Assembly: GCA_030374765.1 (NCBI GenBank)
Contig: JARGXX010000092.1
Coordinates: 1,951,001 to 2,015,000 of the forward strand
DNA: 64,000 nucleotides
Direction of reading: 5' to 3'
Origin: Agarophyton chilense
Lineage: Eukaryota; Rhodophyta; Florideophyceae; Gracilariales; Gracilariaceae
How positions within the stretch are numbered: the stretch's first letter is position 1; every line of letters starts with the position of its first letter. Made by a program: the position numbers and the translations under genes. Of this stretch, positions 1 to 9,447 are shown one piece after another. The notes beneath the pieces are model-generated. The model was not told where the DNA came from. It worked only from the letters and a program-made list of their open reading frames with translations, and made no database searches.

Positions 1-484
1 TTGGCTTCAAGCGTGGTGAACACGTTCGCATTGCCTAAGCTGTCTATACACTCGTCCATGCCAGGCAGTGGATAGGTATTACGTATCTTAACTGCGTTGA
101 GTTTCCGGTATTCGACACAGAATCGTAAAGAACTATCAGGTGGGGACTAACACCACAGGTGAAACCCAAACAGATTGTGCTGCTTCTATTTCTCCTGCTT
201 CCATTCCTATTAGCGTCTCGGATATCCGGCAACGGACCGTAAAGAATTCGTTCCTGATTGGTGGGTTCGGATATCCGAATAAAGTTCGGTCCGGCGTCTC
301 TGTCAAGAACTGTCAGGCGGCGGGTCAATAAATCTTTGTCAAAGCCGATGGCGGCATAAACATTATAGTTGCTCTTCTGCATTATCATAATAAAGTTCTC
401 CCGTTTCGATGGACAAGTATAACGTCTCCAAGGACGATTGAGTTCACAGTCAAAGAGTACTCGCTTTCCAACGAACGGATTCAA
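1..484 (-). pseudogene. pol: X pol fragment: protease joined to reverse transcriptase
   Basis: Reading leftward from 484, the frame starts with the pre-protease segment (VGKRVLFDCELNRPW), then the protease region. There the usual active-site DTGA reads DRDAG, so the catalytic motif is broken. After DIRDANRN (near 210) the sequence jumps to the start of reverse transcriptase (EAAQSVWVSPVVLV, then FCVEYRKLNAV in a shifted frame near 115, and the YPLPGMDECIDSLG segment near 60). In element E about 0.9 kb separates these points, so X has an internal deletion. The gene continues beyond the window. Confidence 0.85.
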
Positions 485-869
485 TACGCTCTACGGAATA
501 TGATGAGTCCTCATCAGACCTTTGGGTTTCCAAGCGCCGTAACAAGGAGGCGAGTACTCTCTGGTCGGCTCTACGCGATGGAATAGGTCCAACCACCTAG
601 GGGTTCCCTCACTTAGTTTTCCGACTAGGGCGGGTGGTCCGCCCTTTGGGCGTTGCTTCCAACTTGCGGATTATCCTGTGGTGCTTCGGTGTCCTGAATT
701 ACTGGAGCTCCAGATTGATGTCGAGGATGGCAGCTAAGCCATGCTTTCAATTACCAGTAGGTACCAGCCGGCACTCGGGTTCTTTCCTCCACTGATAGTT
801 TTTCGTAATTCGTGAGGACGCCAACTAAATCCTTTGCAGGAAGGGTACCTTCTGAAGAGATATGATGAC

Positions 870-2616
870 GGCCATAGCACAGATAGCATATTAACGCTTC
901 ACGGCGTGCTGCCTACCTCGGTTGTGATCGAGATGCTATTCGCTGGTCCACCCATCCAGTTTTTTCGTTCTTGAATCCTCCTTCCGGGGGTTTCATGTAT
1001 GCACGGGCTCCTGGGCGTGGGCCCTCCGTAGCCATCAGAGCTTCTTCCTCTTGGGATTCTGGGTGACGTAGATCCTCTGTGGGCACCGATGAGTTTCAAT
1101 AATCCATAAGTCGAATAGCATCGTGTTGCGATTGGATGTCGTGTCTAGCGAACGACGACTCTCGAGAGTCAACTGGAGATTCCAGGTAGAACAACTTTCG
1201 AGTGAACTTCGCGGCTTGTTTGTGTCCTTCCTCTGATTTGGATGCGCTAAGCGTTGTGGTGTTCCGCGTAACTCCGCGAGCTCTTACCGCGTCATTTTCA
1301 GCTTGCGCGAACTGAACCAACTCCAGAAATGGGGTTCTTTCATGCTTTTCTCGAAACCGAGCCACCAGATATTTGATGTTGGGATCAAGTCCATCAATGA
1401 ACAAGTTAATCATGTCCTCCGCTTGGAGAAAGTTTCTACAGCGCGTGGCCATTCGGTTAAGCCTCGAGCTGTACTCTTCTTCTCCCTCACTAGGTTTCTG
1501 GGTCACATCACGAAGATCCAGGATAGCCTGTCGGATTGCGTTCGATGTCGCATGGCTGCGTAGTAAGTACTGTAATGCCTCCGGCCGGGATGTCACACCT
1601 CCTTCGTCAGCGGTCAGGGATCAGCAAACGGAACGATATTGCTCGGACGCAAAACCCGTCAAGAAATATGGTAATGAAACCCAAGCTTGAGGTTCACTCA
1701 TTTCCAAGGTGTCCGCCTCTGCAACAAAACGAGTAAGGAACTCGATAACGAGAATGGGTGTTTTTCCATCAAAGACTAGATCATTCGGTCCAATTTTCAA
1801 CCGCCTAATGTGGTCGTCAACATTTGCGATTTAGCGACCCGATCGCTTCTTTCCTCCTTTCTTTAGGCAATAATACCTGTAGTCCAGGACTTTCCGATAC
1901 AAAGGATTCGTACAAGGAAGTGACCTGAGTCGCTTGTACTTAGGACCTTTCTTCCTTAATAGCCAAGAAAACTTGTTCCTCTTCTTAGAGCGGGAACTAC
2001 GATGACCATCATCACTGACATGTTCAGTGGACGTGGTCGACAATTCAGATTCATCCGAACTGGAGTCGTCATCCTCCGATCCTGATGAATCATCCCACGT
2101 GTCCGACTTGGACCTTCGCTTCTTGCGGCGTCTTGACTTAGATCTCCTCGATCGCTCTTCCCTCAAGGGGAATTCATTTTCGTCTTTCACGACTTGGGTA
2201 GCAGTAGTGTGTGCATTTACTACTGCCTCCAGGCGTTCCAGACGAGGGTTAACTCGAGTGAGGATTTCCTCCACGTCAACGGTCCGGCCCGGTAAAGCCT
2301 CCGGAGCATTACCATGCCTTTCCATTACTTGGTTCAAATCCTCTCGCAGGGTTGTCACAACGGCGGGCATCGGGTCCCTCTCTTCTCGACGAGCGAGTAC
2401 GACTTGTTTTCGGCCCAAGCGCTCGACTTCTTCGGTAATGTTCGCCATCTGCGATTCCAATCCAATGATTCGCTCACGATAGGCGTTTGACTCAAAGTTG
2501 AGACCAAGCACCTGAGCGCGTAAATCATTTTCTCCAAAAGGGGTTACGACCTGTGGGTCTTTAGGTTCATTATAGGAACCATTTGCATCCGTGGCTGGTT
2601 CGATAGCCAACTCCAC
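870..2616 (-). pseudogene. gag: X gag, broken
   Basis: The gag (nucleocapsid/capsid) gene of element X runs in three pieces: 2616-1831, 1596-1096 and 1099-870. The first piece has a coiled-coil-like N-terminal region, then a basic/serine-acidic stretch (KSRRRKKRRSKS followed by D/S/E runs), then the YRYYCLKKG segment seen in all gags here. The second piece is the capsid C-terminal part (VTQKPSEGEEEYSSRLNRMA, CRNFLQAEDMINLFIDGLDP). A CCHC zinc-knuckle remnant (CYLCYGRHH) lies near 880. Frameshifts separate the pieces. The frame at 2616 opens on a non-ATG codon, so the true start is upstream and uncertain. Confidence 0.88.
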
Positions 2617-2983
2617 GGGCGTCAGTGTATCCGAGAGATCTCGTTGTCGGTTACCGAACGATAGCGCGTCATCGCCTGACGGTATAGTCGCTCTCTGGCT
2701 TCTGTAGATGAGGCGGACCTCGGTCGTGTACGTGGGTCTGAAGGACCCGAGGCAACAGTACTAGAATGGGTCTTATTTTTCGGCATTCCGAACAAATCCA
2801 ATGTTCGGCGAGGAAATAATTGAGGTCTTCAATTCAATACGACAGCGTAATTAACTACGGATCTCTGTAATAGCTGGACGTGGTCTGAAACCGCTCCCGA
2901 GATCGTATTCCATTCGAATTAAAGATCGGTATCGATTCCACGTTCCAGGTGCAAAATATTTCGAGTAGCCAACCACAGTGTTT

Positions 2984-2999
2984 CGAAGTCGGGAGACCA
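2984..2999 (-). promoter_or_regulatory. X primer-binding site
   Basis: On the minus strand, two bases after the LTR end, the sequence reads TGGTCTCCCGACTTCG. It differs by one base from the PBS of the other elements in this window. Confidence 0.8.
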
Positions 3000-3001
3000 C
3001 T

Positions 3002-3618
3002 TGTAGTATCCGCTCTGCGGAGAGAGCAGACACCTTCGAAAGTGTTCGGGACTGCCGAATGAGAGCTTGCGGCTGAGGGGAAGGTCTGGTAGAGCACAAC
3101 ACTAGCGAGCTAGGATGGGGGTTGTAAGGCCCCACTCGCCAATAAGGGTGGTTGGTACTCTTGAACGGACAACTACTTGTTGTAGCTTGTCCGGATCTCC
3201 GGTTAAGGAATCCTGAAGAAGGAACAAGTGAGTAGTGAACACGTTTGTTGTCTCCTTTACTTTGAAGTCGGCGCTCCCTTCTGTGCCTTAAGTACAGTGC
3301 ACAGAGGTGAGCGCCGCACATAATAATATCTAGATATAAGCTTTGTTAGCCGATTAACCCCTCTACAGTACGGGATAATGCTTGCCACGGGGCTACTCAC
3401 TACAGTATATGCGCCGTTGCCAATCCGGTATTTCCCTACAAAGGGTCGAATCGGATGCGCCGTGGCAAACCGATGATCCACGTGTAACATACCACCTCAC
3501 GAACGATCTGCAGTATGCCGCTTCATAACTTCATCTCAGCCGTTGTACTCACTTATGAGTATCATCCTACTTAGCCCCAAAAATCTCCATCGGCATTCCG
3601 ACAGTGCAGAATACTACA
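3002..3618 (-). repeat. 5' LTR of element X
   Basis: On the minus strand this 617-bp repeat runs from TGTAGTATT to CTACA. It matches both LTRs of element E (43272-43922 and 61187-61797) along its length, including the start, the GATACTCATAAG block and the TCCGCAGAGCGGAT end. Like E's 5' LTR it has the longer version of the segment that is shortened by about 40 bp in E's 3' LTR. Confidence 0.88.
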
Positions 3619-3639
3619 ATATACACTGCAGAACGGCCC

Positions 3640-4880
3640 TAAACCAGAAAAAAATGGTCCTTGGAGCTGCTTTTATTCAAACCATGGAGCAATTCGCTAT
3701 TTTCTCGGCCTTTTTTCGCGATTTTTACCAGCATACTGACCCAGTATTCGTGACTAAAGAGCCCCGCTTCGACAGCTCATTGAAACGCAACTGCCGCGCA
3801 GAAATATTAAGAGATAACCTTTACGGAACCCCCCCCAGCAACTCACATATACTTCAAAGAATTGACAAATATTATCCTTTCAAATGGTTACGCACAAGCA
3901 CAAATCGAGCCATTCATCTTCTTTTGATTCCCCCGTAGGACCAATTCTCATTACTATAACAATTGACTTCTTCGTGGCATCGTCACAAACGTCCGTTATC
4001 GACCATATCTACGAGGAACTCAAAACCCGTTACAAAATAAGGCGACTAGAAGAACAAAAGCTCCTACTGAATTGGAAAATCCAAATATAGAAAGATGGAG
4101 CCCTACACATCTCAGAGCCGCACACCATCCAAACCATTTTGAAAAAAAACAACCTTCTGGACTTCAAACCTAAACCCACACCATACTTCTATAGCAAAAC
4201 CTCCGTAAGCCCCGCTAAATCTAACGAAGTTCCTTCCGAGAAAGCTCACACCTTCCGCCAGACAGTCGGAGAGCTCAGATATTTTGCAGACTCCACCCGT
4301 CCAGGCATCGCTCATAGCGTCAGTCGACTTGCCGGCGACATGAAAAATACAAATCACACTAACTGTGGACAACTACGGTAACTACTCAAAAACCTTAAAA
4401 GTACAACATCTCACAGCATTCTCTACAAGCACATTCCCACCTCTGAACTCATCCTACATGCATATTACACCTTCAAAACCACCCCAGACCGCAAATTATA
4501 CACTGAAATTGTTTATTTACCTGCCGCCAGTCCCGTCATGTGGCAGTCATCGAAACAAAAAACTGTTGTATTGTCCCCCTTTGAAGCCAAATATATCTCT
4601 TCATCTGCCGACGTGCAAAAAACTCTGTGGCTTCGCCGTCCTCTCCGCGATATAGTTCAGACGCCCAACGTTTCAATACCCATGAGGGTGGGCAAATAAA
4701 GCGGCAATTCTTATCGCTAATCAAACAGCACCCAGGTAAAGACGAAAGTTTATCTATCTACGCTATGAATTCCTTCAAAATCTGGTGACGGCGAAGCGAA
4801 TGACCCTTGAACACATCGCAAGGTGTCAACATGCTGGCAGATAAACTCACCAAAACGTTGGAAAACCAGCCATTTATCTG
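3640..4880 (+). pseudogene. pol: Ty1/Copia pol remnant (RT to RNase H)
   Basis: This is a decayed Copia-type pol. Recognisable pieces in order are NLYGTPPSNSHILQRIDKYY (near 3820), the RT palm strand IDFFVASS (3961-3984, where the second catalytic Asp of the family's DD box is Phe), DHIYEELKTRYKIRRL (near 4000-4050), GELRYFADSTRPGIA (4268-4312) and the C-terminal GVNMLADKLTKTLEN (near 4820-4865). The pieces sit in different frames with stops between them. The upstream gag, protease and integrase are missing; element X appears to have replaced or cut the left side. Function is long gone. Confidence 0.82.
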
Positions 4881-4941
4881 ACTCTGCCGCGCACTAATCA
4901 TTGTACCACGCCTATTAGACTACCATCAGCGTGCCGGGGAG

Positions 4942-5120
4942 TGTCAGATCGCACAGATTCCCCACGCTGATAGCAGTCCTATCCTGTCTGAGACTGAACA
5001 CACACGAAGCACGCGTGCGCCCGAAGTACATATATAGTACTAGCCGCCGTCTCATCCACAATTAAAAGAACCGGACGAGCTCTTCCTCGTCACACCATTG
5101 AACACACTCTTAGTCTTCCA
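4942..5120 (+). repeat. Putative 3' LTR of the Copia remnant
   Basis: The stretch begins TGTCAGATCG directly after a purine-rich tract (CCGGGGAG, 4934-4941), as expected downstream of a Copia RNase H gene. It contains a TATATA at about 5030. The end, at CTTCCA near 5120, is a guess because no second LTR copy is present to define it. Confidence 0.45.
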
Positions 5121-6274
5121 TAGTTTTAAACCTGCAGAAGCATTTTCCGGAAGGCAGCGGTCTAGCTGAAGATATGAGATCACGGGTACACGCTTATCAA
5201 GTCCAATCATTGACAGAAAGTTAAAGAAACAGCGGTCGATCCTCGGATAGTTGAAAGCTATGGTGACAAAAAATCTTTAATGTATGATATTTTGCTGAAC
5301 ATAGACGAGAAAGAGGAGCAAAAGCCAGAAAAAAACATAAATACACTTCGCAGGAGGACATTATACTTGATGCATGGGCAGTTATCCGTTGGTGCTTGAT
5401 TTTGTGCGTCTCAACATAAGTCACTGAGTAAACTATTGAGATGGTCAATTCTTCTGGGAAGAATAGCGTCACATTGAACGCAGCGAACCGCATCGGGGCC
5501 AAAAACGAGACGCCATGCTCAAAATGTTGACTTCAAGGATGATGATCCCCAATAAATTGGAGCAGATCTGGTCATGAGACGAAAATCAATTCAAGTCCTT
5601 CTCTGCGTTGAGCGTGAGCATCTGGTATTAGTAAAGCAAGCTGCCGTGAACACAAAGTGCCTCCTTGATCTTGATAAGAAGTATTCAGCTTTGTAAGTAG
5701 AGAAGAGAACGATAACTATAGAGAAGGGCAAACAGATGATGATCGTGCTTTCTTCCCTTGCAAAGAATCTTTCTTGGTGACATGCTGCTTGTGGTATGTC
5801 CGCTACGTGAGATGTCTGCATCGCAATTTCCTTCCTCGTGGTGCACTTTAAATGCAGAGCTGCTACGTGGGGCTGCGCTAAAGACTTTCACACAGACTCT
5901 CGCATGCTGCAATAAAGCATAGCATGCTTGAATTGTCAGGCAGTGTTATTTTGAAGGTGGATTGTATTTAAAGGAAAACTTCGTGTGACCTTTGTGGCCA
6001 CGACATTCCTTGAAGTGCCAAAGTAAACAAAATCGTATTTACTGAAGCCGACCAGCGACTTGAGAAAGTGCACAATGCGGCGGAAATCTCATGAAAAGAA
6101 CGCTCATTTGACGTCTTCATAAGTCCATTTGACCATCTCTCTTAACGCGCTTATCTTTTTGTTGACAAACGCTATCCAATGACTTTATCGACTCCAACGT
6201 ACGCTGTCTGTATCAACGGCTGCATCACATACTTCTAACCGCACTACACGCAGAATTGTTTCTCTTCAATAACC
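5121..6274. other. No recognised gene (left flank of element A)
   Basis: This 1.15-kb stretch contains only short, stop-ridden frames on both strands and nothing I recognise. Together with 17393-18584 it was one continuous locus before element A inserted. It may be old transposon or host intergenic DNA. Confidence 0.5.
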
Positions 6275-6279
6275 AGATC
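6275..6279. other. Target-site duplication of A, left copy
   Basis: AGATC immediately precedes the 5' LTR and is repeated exactly at 17388-17392. Confidence 0.9.
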
Positions 6280-7168
6280 TGAAGGGCAATGCCGTTCAAG
6301 GGGGTTTGTTCCCAGGACTTAGAGATTTCGCTCGCTTGAGGACTAGCTTGGTCTTTGACAAGCTATACCGCTATTGCGTGCCTACGGCCAGTTAGGACCG
6401 GAGGTGCAAACTAGTGGAACACGTGGACTGCACGGATGCCGACGCTCGAGTGCGAGGCGTGCCACATGTGGCCCGGATTCTACCTAATGGTTAGTATTAT
6501 TTAGTAATTTTCAGTATTTATTTAGCTACGCTATCGCTATTTAGTGTCTATTTTTCGGGCGCCCGCCCACTGTCAGGGATCGCGCGCCACACTACTTAGG
6601 AGGTTGAGCACTGCTCCCCAGTAAATACCGTCTTGGGAGATCCCAAGGAGGGAGTCTTGGCTCTGAACTCTTCGCCTTCGGCGTGTCTTCACCGCATACT
6701 GCGTGAGCGCCCGTCGCACGTTAGTTCATCCACTCGTCTGTCGACCAGAGTGCTTCCACCACCGTGGGTTCATATTTAAATCGCTTACACTTGTCGTAGT
6801 CTCGCCCGTGTATAGGGTTTCGCCCCCGTTTTCCTCTTGTTCTCCTTTTTAGCTCTCGTGAGTGGCTGCCCCACTCACCCCGCTCGTCCACCTCGTACGA
6901 TTGTTTCCTCGCTCCTTTTCCGACAATCGCCGTGGTACCGCTCCGCCTAGAATTGGTCGCACCCCGGACTGTGCCGTGCTCACCTAAACACTCTATGTAT
7001 ATCTCGCCGGATTGGCCTCGGTCCTACACCAGACTCCGTCGTGCCTTTCCAGAGTGGCTCTGTTGCTGTGCTCCGCTGGGACGCGCCTCCTCCGCCTGAG
7101 GCGTGTCCCTCAAGAGAGGAAGATCCTGAACATCTTCGTGGTGTCTCCGCTCCAAGCATTGTCCTACA
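6280..7168 (+). repeat. 5' LTR of element A
   Basis: It starts TGAAGGGCAAT and ends CCTACA, the same as 16499-17387 and of exactly equal length. An A/T-rich block (about 6490-6545) and TTCATATTTAAATCG (about 6770) are candidate promoter elements. Confidence 0.95.
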
Positions 7169-7171
7169 AAC

Positions 7172-7187
7172 TGGTCTCCCGACTTAG
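7172..7187 (+). promoter_or_regulatory. Primer-binding site of A
   Basis: TGGTCTCCCGACTTAG starts three bases after the LTR. The leading TGG pairs with a tRNA 3' CCA. The implied primer ends CTAAGTCGGGAGACCA. This is not the common initiator-Met PBS (TGGTATCAGAGC). The same 16 bases recur in C, D and E. Confidence 0.88.
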
Positions 7188-7339
7188 AAGTTTGAGTCGG
7201 GCACACTCAGTCACGATTAATCGGAAACAGGACTCACAAATCGAGGTTGATATCAGTTGTCCTCTTTGAAGAAGTTTCTTGGCCCCACTAGCCGATCGGG
7301 TTTGGATTTGGATATTCACGTGTCACTGATTCTGATGTC

Positions 7340-9436
7340 ATGTCTTCCAAAGACCGTACAAGGACGCGGAGTCAAACCGGTGCACCGGAACCATCGCAAC
7401 CAACCCGTATTTTGGTCCGTTCACGGTCTCATACCGGTGGATCGACTGGCGTGCCAGGTGGAAGGAACTCGAGACCTCCTGTCTCTGATTCCACACCCCC
7501 AGCAAGTGGAGCAGGACAGGCGTCTGCCGCCGCCCAGATGCTCTCCCTTGCTATGGATGTCACTCTCCATCCCAGCTTTGCAGCTGTAGAAGAGCAACTC
7601 CGCTTTATGCAGGAAGCTCAAGTCATCCTTGCAGAGGAGTTCGATTCCCTTCGAAAGAAGGTGGGTGACACTGGTACGCAGGATTTTTCTGAGGACCTCC
7701 GTGTCCCCCTTGCGGATGTGAACTCGATTCTAGAGTCCCTTGGTGGACACTCGGCCTTTGTCAAGGACGTCGCGGACAAGTTCTCGCGCGTCCGAAGCCG
7801 TCTCGAGACGTTGGAGCAAACCCTAATGTCGGGGGATGATCCGGCCGAGCCGGTTGCAGTATCCCACAAGGGAAATAAAGAAGAGAACCGCCAGGCTCGA
7901 AAGAATCGAAGAAACACGGATGCCGAACCGTCAGACTCCTCATCCTCGGAGTCCCACTCTTCCGATTCATCGGTGGAAGTAGATCACCGTGAGCGTTTCT
8001 CACGCTCTAAGCGGTCAACAGCCACCCTTAGTGTGATCCGCGCCCGCACGAAGGGAACGAAGCACATAGGTTTGAAGAAGCTGAAACCGACCAATTCGCT
8101 CTTTCAGAAGCTCTTATCATACCGGTACTACCGTTTGGAGGACTCCTCTTTGGATCGTACACCCCGTGGTACGGGAAGAGTGAAGGAGTGCATTAAGCGA
8201 ATGCAGCTCTCACTTCGCAACCAGTTGCTTTCTGGAGAAGACCCAACATTGGTGTTGGATTTCTTGGCACGGCTGGTCGCGGAAGCTGACATCCTTGGAA
8301 TGAACGAGGGACAGGCCTACATTGCCTTACGGTACTTCTCACGTAGGCTTGCAGAAGACCAGTGTCACCCTATCAGAGCTTCATCACGCGCCTCCGAAGG
8401 AGGGGTCACTTGCTGGCCTGAAGCAGTTCAATACCTCCTGAGGTCGTATGGTACTAACCTCGCCATTCAGCAGGCTATAGTAGCCCTGCGGAACACTCGC
8501 CAACGTCCAGGCGAGTCGGAAACCGATTATTCGTCGCGCCTTAACAAGGCCTTTCACCGCTGTGGTAATGTTTACCCCGCTGAAGAGCGTTTCACCATGT
8601 TTGTCGATGGTTTGGACCCTGCGATCCGGACTCTTGTTGCTCGACGTCAAGAAGGTAGACCTAAAGCCACGTATTTGGAACTAGTACAGTCCGCTCGCGC
8701 AGAAGGTGGAGCACTGCGCGCACGCACTCCTGGCTCCAGGCTTAGGTCCGCAAAAGCGTTGATGTTACAACCGGGTACCCCGTCAGCTTCGATGATCGAC
8801 GAACAGGCCTCTCGAAGGGATTATGATAACGTGCAGCTAGCCCATAGCGACGTTCATTCCATCCCGACAACGGAGTTACCCTCAACCTTGAACGAGTCAC
8901 AATACGTGATTGGGGATGACACGCTACTCTATGCAGATAATGGTCGCGTCCGTGCGCCACGCGTCTCACACAAGAGTGGTAATGTCCGCTTTTCGCGTCC
9001 TGGTTGGAGAGATACCCGCCCCGCTGTCAAGTTCACCGAGCTTCGCCATCCAACAGTGGCTTCTGGTCTGATTTGTCATCTCTGCTACAAACCAGGCAAT
9101 ACTTCTCCACAATGTGTGTTGTCTCTCCGAGAATGGGCACCAGTCGTAGTCAATTACGAGGACCTATCCCCGGAGGACAAAGCAGCTGTTCCGATTGCAT
9201 CTTATATCCGTGCTCGAACGGATGTTCCACTTCACGTGTCGCTTCCCCGAGCTCGGGGCGTACCTGCACCAGAATCCCGTGTTACCGACCTGGTCGGTCA
9301 CCCCACCGCTTCTGCGGTACCTTCTGGACCTGATGCCCCGGCGTTGCCTGCTCAACGTCCTGAGCAGCCGCCTCCGGCGGAGCAGGCCCAGAAAAACAAA
9401 ATGTGGGAGTCTCCTCTCAAGGAGGTGCGCCCTTAG
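7340..9436 (+). CDS. gag: Gag polyprotein of element A
   Basis: This intact 698-codon frame encodes the structural protein that packages the element's RNA into cytoplasmic particles. The ATG lies 153 bp after the PBS. Residues about 20-170 are low-complexity and probably helical. An acidic/serine run (SDSSSSESHSSDSS) and a basic patch follow. The segment SLFQKLLSYRYYRLED marks the capsid start, and the capsid core contains PEAVQYLLRSYGTNLAIQQA and RLNKAFHRCGNVYPAEERF. A zinc knuckle follows at CHLCYKPGNTSPQC, in which the expected His is Asn, so metal binding is probably impaired. Pol lies in the -1 frame relative to gag and begins a few codons after the gag stop. Confidence 0.92.
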   Translation: MSSKDRTRTRSQTGAPEPSQPTRILVRSRSHTGGSTGVPGGRNSRPPVSDSTPPASGAGQASAAAQMLSLAMDVTLHPSFAAVEEQLRFMQEAQVILAEEFDSLRKKVGDTGTQDFSEDLRVPLADVNSILESLGGHSAFVKDVADKFSRVRSRLETLEQTLMSGDDPAEPVAVSHKGNKEENRQARKNRRNTDAEPSDSSSSESHSSDSSVEVDHRERFSRSKRSTATLSVIRARTKGTKHIGLKKLKPTNSLFQKLLSYRYYRLEDSSLDRTPRGTGRVKECIKRMQLSLRNQLLSGEDPTLVLDFLARLVAEADILGMNEGQAYIALRYFSRRLAEDQCHPIRASSRASEGGVTCWPEAVQYLLRSYGTNLAIQQAIVALRNTRQRPGESETDYSSRLNKAFHRCGNVYPAEERFTMFVDGLDPAIRTLVARRQEGRPKATYLELVQSARAEGGALRARTPGSRLRSAKALMLQPGTPSASMIDEQASRRDYDNVQLAHSDVHSIPTTELPSTLNESQYVIGDDTLLYADNGRVRAPRVSHKSGNVRFSRPGWRDTRPAVKFTELRHPTVASGLICHLCYKPGNTSPQCVLSLREWAPVVVNYEDLSPEDKAAVPIASYIRARTDVPLHVSLPRARGVPAPESRVTDLVGHPTASAVPSGPDAPALPAQRPEQPPPAEQAQKNKMWESPLKEVRP

Positions 9437-9447
9437 AGTCGAGGTAG

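Larger units (their letters stand above)
1..3618 (-). mobile_element. Gypsy element X, truncated by window edge
   Basis: This is a Ty3/Gypsy chromovirus copy on the minus strand. Its 5' LTR, primer-binding site, gag and part of pol are present, and the rest lies left of position 1. The gag protein is close to that of element E (roughly 85% by eye over the first 250 residues), so X and E are one family. The copy has an internal deletion in pol and several gag frameshifts, so it is not functional. Its right end abuts the Copia remnant, into which it probably inserted. No target duplication can be checked because the left end is missing. Confidence 0.9.

Noticed and set aside
7172-7187. Tf1-type self-priming
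   Set aside because: The site starts with TGG two to three bases after the LTR end, as for a normal tRNA primer, and I found no matching complement at an LTR transcript start.
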